DNA from: Mesorhizobium sp. B4-1-3
Lineage (GTDB): Bacteria; Pseudomonadota; Alphaproteobacteria; Rhizobiales; Rhizobiaceae
Direction: 5' to 3'
NCBI RefSeq assembly: GCF_006439355.1
Contig: NZ_VFTG01000031.1
Location: 1-62,518 of the forward strand
Length of the DNA stretch: 62,518 bases
Below the pieces are notes generated by a model. That model saw only the letters and a list, made by a program, of their open reading frames with translations, ran no database searches and was not told where the DNA came from. The translations under genes and the position numbers were made by a program. Below, one piece after another: positions 17,789-25,521 of the stretch (the stretch's first letter is position 1; each line of letters opens with the position of its first letter).

Positions 17789-17998
17789 ATGAACATGGTC
17801 GACCTCATCTTGACGGTTTGCCTGAGTGCCCATCCCGGCGATTGCCGGGACGAGCATCTCTATTTTGAAAGCCGCGGCTCCCTGTTCCAATGCATGATGC
17901 TGGCGCCCAGCGAAATCGCGAAATGGTCGCAGGAACACCCGGCCTTGAAGGTCAGGCGCTGGAAATGTGCTTTCCCGACGAAGGACCGGGCGATCTGA
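17789..17998 (+). CDS. Small cysteine-containing protein, paralogue of the one at 5592
   Basis: 69 residues, start ATG six bases after AGAGG. The sequence opens MNMVDLILTVCLSAHPGDC, then ESRGSLFQCMM, and ends EIAKWSQEHPALKVRRWKC. Four cysteines stand out for so short a protein. It shares the VC-x-SA-x-P-x2-C and HP-x4-V-x-RW frame with the 66-residue protein at 5592. It lies 36 bases before the xox-associated ABC transporter and may belong to that operon. Function unknown. Confidence 0.75.
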   Translation: MNMVDLILTVCLSAHPGDCRDEHLYFESRGSLFQCMMLAPSEIAKWSQEHPALKVRRWKCAFPTKDRAI

Positions 17999-18034
17999 CC
18001 GGCGCCCTTGGCTGTTGTGGCTCCGGGAGGACGC

Positions 18035-19027
18035 ATGATGATCTCACGGCGGGAAACGCTCCGTTTGGCGGCCCTTGGAACGGCGGCAATTCTTGCCCCG
18101 CACGCCGTCGCCGCTTCCACCGCATCCACGGTTCGCATCGGTGTGCTGAAGTTCGGCACGGTAAGCTGGGAGCTTGATACGCTGAAGCAACACGGGTTCG
18201 ACGCCGCCAACGGGATCGATCTGGACGTCATCTATTTCGCCGGCGAGGATGCGACCAACGTGGCGATGCTCGCAGGCGCGATCGACATGATCGTGACCGA
18301 CTGGCTGTGGGTTTCGCGCCAGCGCTCCGACGGCGGCGACGTGACATTGGCCCCCTATTCGACTTCCGTCGGGGCGATCATGGTGAAGGACGCATCGCCG
18401 ATCCGCACGATCGCCGACCTCAAGGGAAAGAAGATCGGCGTTGCCGGCGGGGCGCTCGACAAGAGCTGGCTGCTGATACAGGCACTGGCCAGGCGCGATT
18501 ATGGCCTCGACCTGCCGTCGACGAGCGATGTCGTCTTTGGCGCGCCGCCGCTGATTTCGCAAAAAGCCACGCAGGGCGAGCTCGATGCGGCGCTCAACTT
18601 CTGGCATTTCTGCGCCCGGCTCGAGGCCGACGGCTTTCGCCGGCTGATCGGCGCCAACGACGCGCAGATAGCGCTCGGCGCCTCGGGCCCGGTATCCGCG
18701 CTCGGCTATGTATTCCACGACAAATGGGCGAACGAGAACCCGCAGGCCGCCCGCGGCTTCCTCGAGGCTTCCGCGCAGGCCAAGGATCTGCTGGCAAGGT
18801 CCGACGAAGAGTGGCTGCGCCTCGCGCCGGTCATCCGCGCAGACGGCAAGGAGTTGGCAAAGCTGCGCGACCGCTACCGCGAGGGGATCCCCAGGCGACC
18901 GGTCGCCGAGGAAGCGGCCGATGCCGGCAAGCTCTATCGGGTGCTGGCCGCAATCGGCGGCGAAAAGTTGGTCGGCAGCGCGCCGGAGATGGCGTCTGGC
19001 ACATTCTGGCGGGAGCCGCCGCAATGA
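18035..19027 (+). CDS. NitT/TauT-type ABC transporter substrate-binding protein
   Basis: 330 residues from the ATG behind GGGAGG. The N-terminus MMISRRETLRLAALG looks like a twin-arginine (Tat) signal followed by a hydrophobic run ending AVAA. The body has the NMT1/THI5-like features IGVLKFGTVSWELD, DLKGKKIGV and LDAALNFWHF. This class binds small oxyanions, sulfonates or cofactors; the ligand here is unknown. It is coupled to its permease by ATGA overlap and lies just upstream of xoxF. A substrate serving methanol oxidation (metal chelate, PQQ precursor) is only an inference. Confidence 0.83.
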   Translation: MMISRRETLRLAALGTAAILAPHAVAASTASTVRIGVLKFGTVSWELDTLKQHGFDAANGIDLDVIYFAGEDATNVAMLAGAIDMIVTDWLWVSRQRSDGGDVTLAPYSTSVGAIMVKDASPIRTIADLKGKKIGVAGGALDKSWLLIQALARRDYGLDLPSTSDVVFGAPPLISQKATQGELDAALNFWHFCARLEADGFRRLIGANDAQIALGASGPVSALGYVFHDKWANENPQAARGFLEASAQAKDLLARSDEEWLRLAPVIRADGKELAKLRDRYREGIPRRPVAEEAADAGKLYRVLAAIGGEKLVGSAPEMASGTFWREPPQ

Positions 19028-19851
19028 CGATAGACGATGGCGGCGAGCACACGCTTGGCGAAGCGGCCGGCATTTCCAAAGGTTCCGTCTCCGCGGCGAT
19101 GCTCATGCCCGCGCTGACGGTGACGATCTCCCTGCTTGGGCTCGGACTGCTGTGGAGCCTGGCCGCGAATACCTGGCCGAGCCGGGCCTTTCCGGGACCG
19201 GGACAGGTCTGGCAGGTGTTGCTGAGAGAGGCGGCGAGCGGCGACCTTTTCTACCACCTCGGCGCGACCCTCGGCCGGGTCGCGGCCGCGTACCTCGTGG
19301 CGATGATCGTCGGATCGGTGATCGGCATCCTCCTCGGCAGCTACCGCCGCGCGGACCGGTTCTTCAACCCCTGGGTCATCTTGTTCCTCAATGTTCCCGC
19401 CCTGGTGATCATCGTTCTGGCCTACATCTGGTTCGGCCTCAACGAGGCGGCGGCGATCGGCGCGGTTGCCGTGAACAAGATCCCGAATGTCGTGGTGACC
19501 ATGCGCGAGGGCGCCAGGGCGCTGGACCCGCGTTACGCCGAAATGGCGGCCGTCTACCGCTTCGGTCCGCTCGACCGCCTTCGCCACATCCTGCTGCCGC
19601 AACTGCAGCCTTATCTGGCGGCGGCCTCGCGCTCCGGCATAGCTCTCATCTGGAAGATCGTCCTGGTGGTCGAGCTGCTCGGCCGCTCCAATGGCGTGGG
19701 CTTCCAGATCCATCTCTATTTCCAGCTTTTCGACGTAGCCGCCATTCTTGCCTACACGCTGGCATTCGTGGCGGTGATGCTCGTGATCGAACTTGTTCTG
19801 GTGCAGCCCGTTGAACGACATGCAACCCGTTGGCGCCGCCGCCCCGCTTAG
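19024..19851 (+). CDS. NitT/TauT-type ABC transporter permease
   Basis: 275 residues with five to six membrane segments (LMPALTVTISLLGLGLLW, YLVAMIVGSVIGILLG, WVILFLNVPALVIIVLAYIWFG, AAILAYTLAFVAVMLVIELVL). The cytoplasmic EAA-like loop is EGARALDPRYAEMAAVYRFG. This is the SsuC/TauC layout. The start overlaps the binding-protein stop (ATGA) and the end overlaps the ATPase gene, giving a tight three-gene transporter. Confidence 0.87.
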   Translation: MTIDDGGEHTLGEAAGISKGSVSAAMLMPALTVTISLLGLGLLWSLAANTWPSRAFPGPGQVWQVLLREAASGDLFYHLGATLGRVAAAYLVAMIVGSVIGILLGSYRRADRFFNPWVILFLNVPALVIIVLAYIWFGLNEAAAIGAVAVNKIPNVVVTMREGARALDPRYAEMAAVYRFGPLDRLRHILLPQLQPYLAAASRSGIALIWKIVLVVELLGRSNGVGFQIHLYFQLFDVAAILAYTLAFVAVMLVIELVLVQPVERHATRWRRRPA

Positions 19852-20551
19852 GGTCGACATCGCCGAGAAGACCTTCAGGTCGGCGCAGGGTGTCTCGGTC
19901 ACGGCGCTCAAGAACCTTTCCTTCGAGGTCCGGCAAGGCGAATTCGTCTGCCTGCTCGGGCCATCCGGCTGTGGCAAGACCACGACGCTGCGCATTCTGC
20001 TTGGGCTCGACAGGCAGTTCTCCGGTTCTTTCCAGTTGCCTGGAGGCCGCATAGCCGCCGTGTTCCAGGAACCTACCCTGCTGCCCTGGCGGACGGTGGA
20101 GCAGAACGTCAGGCTGGCGCTGCCGAAAGATCTGCGCATGCAGAATCTCGACGCGCTGTTCGACACGCTCGGTCTCACCGGCATGCGCTCCCTCTATCCG
20201 GCCGAGCTCTCGCTGGGCCTTGCAAGAAGGGTAGCCCTTGCACGGGCCTTCGCGATCGAACCTGCGGTGCTGTTCCTCGACGAGCCCTTCGTCTCGCTCG
20301 ACGGACGGACCGCCGGGCAGCTCCGGCGCCTGCTTCTTGACGTCTGGTCGGCCCGGCCCACGACCGCCCTGATGGTGACGCACAACCTGACAGAGGCCCT
20401 AGCGCTTTCGGATCGCATCATCGTGCTTGCGCCGCGCCCCTCGCACGTGCTCGGCGTTTTCGACATAGGACTGCCCAGGCAACACCGCAGCCCGGAGGCG
20501 GCGAACGACCTTTTGCGATCCTTCCATCGGAAATTTCCGGGCGTGACCTGA
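19820..20551 (+). CDS. NitT/TauT-type ABC transporter ATP-binding protein
   Basis: About 243 residues. Walker A is GPSGCGKTT, the Q-loop FQEPTLLPWR, Walker B AVLFLDEP and the H-loop MVTHNLTEAL, as in TauB/SsuB. The ABC signature is degenerate, reading LSLGLARR instead of LSGGQ-x-R. The start is uncertain between ATG 19820, TTG 19811 and TTG 19793, all overlapping the permease gene. It converges on the small gene at 20570. Confidence 0.85.
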   Translation: MQPVGAAAPLRVDIAEKTFRSAQGVSVTALKNLSFEVRQGEFVCLLGPSGCGKTTTLRILLGLDRQFSGSFQLPGGRIAAVFQEPTLLPWRTVEQNVRLALPKDLRMQNLDALFDTLGLTGMRSLYPAELSLGLARRVALARAFAIEPAVLFLDEPFVSLDGRTAGQLRRLLLDVWSARPTTALMVTHNLTEALALSDRIIVLAPRPSHVLGVFDIGLPRQHRSPEAANDLLRSFHRKFPGVT

Positions 20552-20569
20552 CCGCCCGGACGTGATGCA

Positions 20570-20923
20570 TTAGAAGCAGCGCACGTCGGCTTCAGCCTGC
20601 GCCTGCTTCAGCTCCGTCCGCGCGGCTTTCGCCGGCGCGCTTTCGCGGAACAGACCTGCATTCTCGCCCGTTGTCAGCGACATGCTCTTGAAGGTCTCGG
20701 CCCTCTCATAATGGTCGTAAGGCAGGATCGAGGCGATGACATCGATCGAGCATGAACAACTCTCCAGCGCCTGGCGTGTCTGGCCGTTCGTCCGCATGCA
20801 GCCGAGCACATAGTCGACGATCGTCGTGGTTGGATAATCTCCTGCGGCGCCGGCCGGGTTTGCATGGACCACTGCCGACGAGAAGAGGAGCGTCAGGATC
20901 GAAAATCCAGCATATCTGATCAT
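20570..20923 (-). CDS. Small secreted protein beside xoxF, unknown function
   Basis: 117 residues with a signal peptide (MIRYAGFSILTLLFSSAVVHA) and an AGGAGGAATTT ribosome binding region. The mature part has four cysteines (GCMR, SCSCSID, final RCF) and a helical acidic centre (PYDHYERAETFKSM). I do not recognise a family. It is divergent from xoxF across a 700-base gap and convergent with the ABC genes. A periplasmic metal- or haem-related accessory role is possible but unproven. Confidence 0.7.
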   Translation of the reverse strand: MIRYAGFSILTLLFSSAVVHANPAGAAGDYPTTTIVDYVLGCMRTNGQTRQALESCSCSIDVIASILPYDHYERAETFKSMSLTTGENAGLFRESAPAKAARTELKQAQAEADVRCF

Positions 20924-21620
20924 GAGAAATTCCTCCTATTGCCCAGGCGTGCCGCAGTGAGGCGGCATCATCGTGCCCAGTTGGCGACATGTCGCAAGCT
21001 CGGTCAAGTTCTCACTGCCTCGGTATAGGACCAAAGGAGGAATGACGCGCTCGCCGACAGCGGCGCTCCAGGGCAGCTTCACGACCCACCCCGGCGCCCG
21101 CCTTCATGAGTACATTTTTGACATCAGTTAAATATAGGAAAACATAAATGCCAAAATTAATAACGTTAAATAATACCCACAAATATACCCGCAAAGTAGT
21201 CGCCGCGCACAATACGCAGTTATCATCTGAAGTACATATGGCCGCTAAATTTAAATTATGAATATACGCAAGATTTCGAAGAGGCTTTATCGCTCATTTT
21301 TGCATTGCAACGCAACAGATAAATGCTGCGTCGCACAATACCAATGGGGCTTTTTCCTTGCCTGACATTTTGCAATGACATAGCCTTACCCTGTTTCCGG
21401 CTTCAAGGACTTCGCCGTAACAAGGGAGCGGCGGGTGTCTTTCGTAGGCCAACCGGGCGGGTGCAGGCTAGGCTGAGTTTGGTGGAGGACAGAAACGGTC
21501 CTCTGCTATTTGCAGCTTAGGTCGTGACAGCTGCCGGAAATACTTCCCAGGATGAATCGCTTGGACAAGCTCTTGCGAGCTTGAATACCGATTTCTTGTT
21601 GTCAACTCGGGAGGAATTTG
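20924..21620 (+). promoter_or_regulatory. xoxF upstream region with AT-rich core and structured leader
   Basis: About 700 bases without a convincing gene. The core (about 21105-21310) is strikingly AT-rich compared with its surroundings and contains a perfect TTGCA-T-TGCAA palindrome at 21300-21310. Nearer xoxF come three hairpins: GAGGAC/GTCCTC (21485-21503), GCAGC/GCTGC (21512-21534) and CAAGCTC-TTGC-GAGCTTG (21566-21583). A GGGAGGA ribosome binding site at 21609-21615 follows. A 29-codon ORF at 21042 has a Shine-Dalgarno-like AAAGGAGG too close to its ATG to be convincing. Confidence 0.5.
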
Positions 21621-23540
21621 ATGCGCGCACTTACGCAAGCTACCTACATCGCAACTACCACTGCGCTACTACCGTTGGGCGCGCTCTATACGGCGTCGGC
21701 CAACGAAGAACTCGCGAAAATGGCCAAAAACCCGAAGGACTGGGTGATGCAGACGGGTGATTACGCCAACACCCGTTACTCCACACTGAAGCAGATCACC
21801 AAGGACAATGTGAAGAACCTGCAGGTCAAGTGGACCTTCTCGACCGGCGTGCTGCGCGGTCATGAAGGCGGCCCGCTGATCATCGGCGACGTGATGTATG
21901 TTCACGCGCCGTTCCCGAACACCGTCTATGCTCTCGATCTTAACAAGGACGGAAAGATCCTCTGGAAGTACGAGCCCAAGCAGGACACCAACGTCATTCC
22001 GATCATGTGCTGCGACACGGTAAATCGCGGCGTTGCCTATGCGCCTGCCGATGGCGACCGCCCGGCGCTGGTCATCCTCAACCAGGCCGACACCACCGTC
22101 GTGGCGCTCGATGCCAAGACCGGCAAGGTCGTATGGTCGGTCAAGAACGGCGAAAATACCGACGGCGGAAAGGGCGAATCCGGCACGTCGGCGCCCGTAG
22201 TCGTCAAGGACAAGGTCCTCGTCGGCGTCTCCGGCGCAGAGTTCGGCGTCCGAGGCTGGCTGGCCGCCTACGATCTGAAGGACGGCAAGCTCGCCTGGAA
22301 GGCCTATTCGGAAGGTCCGGACGCGGACACACTGCTCGATCCCGAGAAGACCATGCAGCTCGGCAAGCCGGTGGGGAAGGACTCCGGCACGAACACCTGG
22401 GAGGGCGAGCAGTGGAAGACGGGCGGCGGCACGACATGGGGATGGTATTCCTATGATCCCAAGCTGAACCTCGTCTATTACGGCACCGGCAACCCCTCGA
22501 CCTGGAACCCCGTCCAACGTCCCGGCGACAATCGCTGGTCGATGACCATCTTCGCCCGCGACGCCGACACCGGCGTGGCCAAATGGGTCTATCAGATGAC
22601 CCCGCATGACGAATGGGACTATGACGGCATCAACGAGATGATCCTCGTCGACGGCATGGAGGTCAAAGGCAAGAAGCACGACGTGCTGGTGCATTTCGAC
22701 CGTAACGGCTTCGCTTACACCATGGATCGCGCCACCGGCGAGCTTCTCGTCGCCAAGAAGTACGATCCGGCGGTGAACTGGGCGACCGAAGTCAATATGG
22801 ACCCCAACAGCAAGGAATACGGCCGCCCGCAGGTCGTGGCCAAATATTCGACGCAGCAGAACGGCGAAGACACCAACTCGACGGGAATCTGCCCGGCAGC
22901 GCTTGGAACCAAGGACCAGCAGCCGGCCGCCTACTCGCCGAAGACCGGGCTGTTCTACGTGCCGACCAACCACGTCTGCATGGACTATGAGCCGTACAAG
23001 GTAAGCTACACCGCCGGCCAGCCTTATGTGGGTGCCACGGTGTCGATGTATCCGGCGCCTGGCGGCGACGGCAACATGGGCAACTTCATTGCCTGGGATG
23101 CCGCCAAGGGTGAGATCGTCTGGTCGAAGCCCGAGCAGTTCTCGGTGTGGTCGGGCGCACTGGCGACCGCCGGCGACGTCATCTTCTACGGGACGCTCGA
23201 AGGCTACATCAAGGCGGTCGATGAGCACGGCAAGGAACTCTACAAGTTCAAGACTCCGTCCGGCATCATCGGCAACGTCACACCCTTCGAGCATGACGGC
23301 AAGCAGTATATCGCCGTTCTGTCCGGTGTCGGCGGATGGGCAGGTATCGGCCTCGCCGGCGGACTGCTGTCGCCCGACAACGCCGCTGCCTGGCATGGCG
23401 CCGTCGATCAGGGCCGCGCGCAAGGCGATCAAGCCGCGGTCGTCGGCACCGCCGGTCTCGGAGCGGTCGGTGGCTACGCGGCGCTTGCCGACTACACGAC
23501 GCTGGGCGGCCAGCTCACCGTCTTCGGTCTTCCGGATTGA
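21621..23540 (+). CDS. xoxF: Lanthanide-dependent methanol dehydrogenase XoxF
   Basis: 639 residues with a signal peptide (TTTALLPLGALYTASA). It is a PQQ beta-propeller dehydrogenase with the adjacent-cysteine pair in PIMCCDTV and tryptophan-docking blades (DAKTGKVVW, DAATG-like repeats). The diagnostic segment PHDEWDYDG carries Asp333 and, two residues on, Asp335. The second Asp replaces the alanine of calcium enzymes (MxaF) and marks lanthanide use. It oxidises methanol in the periplasm and passes electrons to XoxG. The ATG at 21621 is chosen over the TTG at 21618 from ribosome-binding-site spacing. xoxG, xoxJ and pqqA-E follow. Confidence 0.97.
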   Translation: MRALTQATYIATTTALLPLGALYTASANEELAKMAKNPKDWVMQTGDYANTRYSTLKQITKDNVKNLQVKWTFSTGVLRGHEGGPLIIGDVMYVHAPFPNTVYALDLNKDGKILWKYEPKQDTNVIPIMCCDTVNRGVAYAPADGDRPALVILNQADTTVVALDAKTGKVVWSVKNGENTDGGKGESGTSAPVVVKDKVLVGVSGAEFGVRGWLAAYDLKDGKLAWKAYSEGPDADTLLDPEKTMQLGKPVGKDSGTNTWEGEQWKTGGGTTWGWYSYDPKLNLVYYGTGNPSTWNPVQRPGDNRWSMTIFARDADTGVAKWVYQMTPHDEWDYDGINEMILVDGMEVKGKKHDVLVHFDRNGFAYTMDRATGELLVAKKYDPAVNWATEVNMDPNSKEYGRPQVVAKYSTQQNGEDTNSTGICPAALGTKDQQPAAYSPKTGLFYVPTNHVCMDYEPYKVSYTAGQPYVGATVSMYPAPGGDGNMGNFIAWDAAKGEIVWSKPEQFSVWSGALATAGDVIFYGTLEGYIKAVDEHGKELYKFKTPSGIIGNVTPFEHDGKQYIAVLSGVGGWAGIGLAGGLLSPDNAAAWHGAVDQGRAQGDQAAVVGTAGLGAVGGYAALADYTTLGGQLTVFGLPD

Positions 23541-23572
23541 TCTCCCGGAAAACCTTAAGACCGAAGGCTGAA

Positions 23573-23620
23573 AGATCGAGAGCTCGGATCATCCCCAGGC
23601 AACGGCCGGGCTCTCGATCT
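23573..23620 (+). promoter_or_regulatory. Long stem-loop between xoxF and xoxG
   Basis: An 11-base perfect stem (AGATCGAGAGC at 23573-23583 pairing with GCTCTCGATCT at 23610-23620) closes a 26-base loop in the 157-base gap between xoxF and xoxG. No T-run follows, so it is more likely an mRNA-stability or processing element than a full terminator. It could explain higher xoxF than xoxG expression. Confidence 0.6.
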
Positions 23621-23697
23621 GAAGCACACCCAACACCGTCAACGCCCCGCTCGCGACGGCAACCCTTCGTCCTTTGGCAAAACAAGGAAGCGTCTGA

Positions 23698-24222
23698 ATG
23701 TCCATCCGCATCGCAGTTTCCGTTCTCGCTCTGACCCTTCTGCCTTTGGCCGGCTCGATTTCGGCGCAGGCCGAAGACAGCGCCGACAAAGCCAAGGCGG
23801 TCAAGGACGAGGGCGGCAAATATTTGGATGCGGATGGAAATCCAACCTACAAGATCGAGAACGGAACCGTGGATTGGTACACGTTCAGCGGCTATCGCCG
23901 CTATCACTCGGACTGCCATGTCTGCCACGGACAGGACGGGATGGGTTCGACCTATGCCCCGGCTCTGGCGAACAGCCTTAAAACGATCGACTACCCTACC
24001 TTCCTCTCGATCGTCGCCCAGGGCCGCAAGAACACCGCCAACGGCAAGGAGAATGTCATGCCTGCCTTTGGCGACAACAAGAACGTCTACTGCTATCTGG
24101 ATGACCTCTACGTCTACCTGCGCGCCCGCGCCGACGGCGCCGCGCCGCGCGGCAGGCCGCCCAAGCACGAGGACAAACCCCAGGCGGCCAAGGATGCCGA
24201 AAAATCCTGCATGGGGGGATGA
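23698..24222 (+). CDS. xoxG: Cytochrome c XoxG, electron acceptor of XoxF
   Basis: 174 residues with a signal peptide (SVLALTLLPLAGSISAQA). The single haem site is CHVCHGQDGMGSTYAP, and the likely axial methionine is in ENVMPAFGDN. The acidic, proline-rich tail and size match the cytochromes cL-like partners encoded with xoxF. It takes electrons from the lanthanide methanol dehydrogenase in the periplasm. Extra cysteines occur at VYCYLDD and the C-terminal SCMGG. Confidence 0.93.
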   Translation: MSIRIAVSVLALTLLPLAGSISAQAEDSADKAKAVKDEGGKYLDADGNPTYKIENGTVDWYTFSGYRRYHSDCHVCHGQDGMGSTYAPALANSLKTIDYPTFLSIVAQGRKNTANGKENVMPAFGDNKNVYCYLDDLYVYLRARADGAAPRGRPPKHEDKPQAAKDAEKSCMGG

Positions 24223-24223
24223 C

Positions 24224-25096
24224 GTGACCGGCCGGGTTGCATCGAAGCCACGTTTCGTTCTGCCCCTGCTCGGCGCGCTCGCCCTGTTGCCGTCGGCTGC
24301 CTGGGCGCAAGGCGCCGGCCTTGGCGCCGCGGGCGAACTGGTGGACCCCAACATTCTGCGCGTCTGCGCCGATCCTTCGAACATGCCCTTCACCGACCAG
24401 AGCGGCCAGGGATTCGAAAACAAGCTGGCCGAGCTGGTCGCCAGGAAGACAGGGCGGAAGTCGGTTGCCTACACCTGGTTTCCGACCGTGATCGGCTTCG
24501 TGCGCAACACGCTTGCCGCCAACCGATGCGACGTTATCATGGGCTATGCCCAGGGCGATGAACTGGTGCAGAACACCAACGCCTACTATCGCTCCTCCTA
24601 TGTGCTTGTGCATCCCAAGGGCGACGGCCTCGAAGGTGTCGAGACGATCGAGGATCCGAAACTCGCCGGCAAGCGGATCGGCGTCGTCGAACGCACGCCG
24701 CCGACCGCCAACATGGCCGCCAACAAGCTCTTGCGGACGGCAAAGATCTACCCGCTGGCCGTCGATACCCGCGTCACCCCGTCGATGGGAGAGGTCATGA
24801 TCAAGGACATGCTCGCCGGCAAGATCGACGCGGCGATCCTGTGGGGACCGATGGCTGGTTACTATGCCAAGCAGCTCGACGCGAATGTCGCGATCGTCCC
24901 GCTGGTCAAGGAAAAGACGGGTTCGCGCATGTCCTACCGCATCACCATGGGAGTGCGCCCATCCGACCAGGAATGGAAACGTACCCTCAACAAGGTGATC
25001 CGCGAAAACCAGGCGGAGATCAACAAGCTCCTGCTCGACTACAACGTGCCGCTGATCGACGAACATGACAACCCGATCACGGCGACGCCGGGGTGA
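24224..25096 (+). CDS. xoxJ: XoxJ, periplasmic binding-fold accessory of XoxF
   Basis: About 290 residues from a GTG immediately after the xoxG stop, with GGGGGGA as ribosome binding site. A signal peptide (LLGALALLPSAAWAQG) precedes a type II periplasmic-binding fold: ILRVCADPSNMPFTDQSGQGFENKLAEL, then DVIMGYAQGDE and KIDAAILWGP. It is homologous to MxaJ/XoxJ proteins, thought to help activate or assemble the apo-dehydrogenase rather than to feed a transporter. The frame is open from 23828, but that part overlaps xoxG. Confidence 0.92.
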   Translation: MTGRVASKPRFVLPLLGALALLPSAAWAQGAGLGAAGELVDPNILRVCADPSNMPFTDQSGQGFENKLAELVARKTGRKSVAYTWFPTVIGFVRNTLAANRCDVIMGYAQGDELVQNTNAYYRSSYVLVHPKGDGLEGVETIEDPKLAGKRIGVVERTPPTANMAANKLLRTAKIYPLAVDTRVTPSMGEVMIKDMLAGKIDAAILWGPMAGYYAKQLDANVAIVPLVKEKTGSRMSYRITMGVRPSDQEWKRTLNKVIRENQAEINKLLLDYNVPLIDEHDNPITATPG

Positions 25097-25290
25097 GCGC
25101 GATGGGAGCGGAAGCGGCAGAGGCGATGGAGCGAAGGAACCGATCTTCGATACGGACAGTTTCTTTTAGTTGTTTGAGAACCCGGTGTTTCATTTGTCCA
25201 TTTGTGAAGTGATGGACGAGCCATTGCACCCGCCCGCAATGGCCCAACGACATGACCGGCCCCTTCGGGCTGGCAGAAGAGGAGAATGCG

Positions 25291-25386
25291 ATGAAGAAGA
25301 GCTGGAACAAACCGACCATGTGCCAGGTTGCTGCGGGCTTCGAAATTTCGCGGTATCTGCCTGCTGAAATTCCTCCCAGGAAGTAG
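25291..25386 (+). CDS. pqqA: PQQ precursor peptide PqqA
   Basis: 31 residues, preceded by GAGGAGAA. The peptide carries the essential Glu-x3-Tyr pair (Glu18 and Tyr22 in FEISRYL), whose side chains are cross-linked by PqqE/PqqD to build PQQ. The tail PAEIPPRK is proline-rich and longer than in common 23-29 residue PqqA peptides. It lies about 195 bases after xoxJ and 135 bases before pqqB, the standard order. Confidence 0.93.
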   Translation: MKKSWNKPTMCQVAAGFEISRYLPAEIPPRK

Positions 25387-25521
25387 GCCGCAAGGGTGCA
25401 TGTCCCTGGCAGCAGGGGCATGCACCCCGCCGCATGTGAGGGCATTGCAGCGGCAAACACGGATACGAAGCTGTCTGCCGCCGCCAAGCCGGTCGGATGG
25501 ACCGCGGAGCGGGCATTTGCC

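Noticed and set aside
21042..21131. 29-codon ORF with AAAGGAGG before its ATG, upstream of xoxF
   Set aside because: The Shine-Dalgarno-like run ends one base before the ATG, too close for normal initiation, and the peptide has no recognisable feature.
21012..21212. Minus-strand 66-codon ORF with a hydrophobic stretch in the xoxF upstream region
   Set aside because: It is mostly the AT-rich island translated; no ribosome binding site and no family. The hydrophobicity follows from base composition.
21621..23540. Possibility that the methanol dehydrogenase is a calcium-type MxaF
   Set aside because: The DYD segment has the extra Asp typical of lanthanide enzymes, and the partner genes are xoxG/xoxJ; no mxaI-like small subunit is present.
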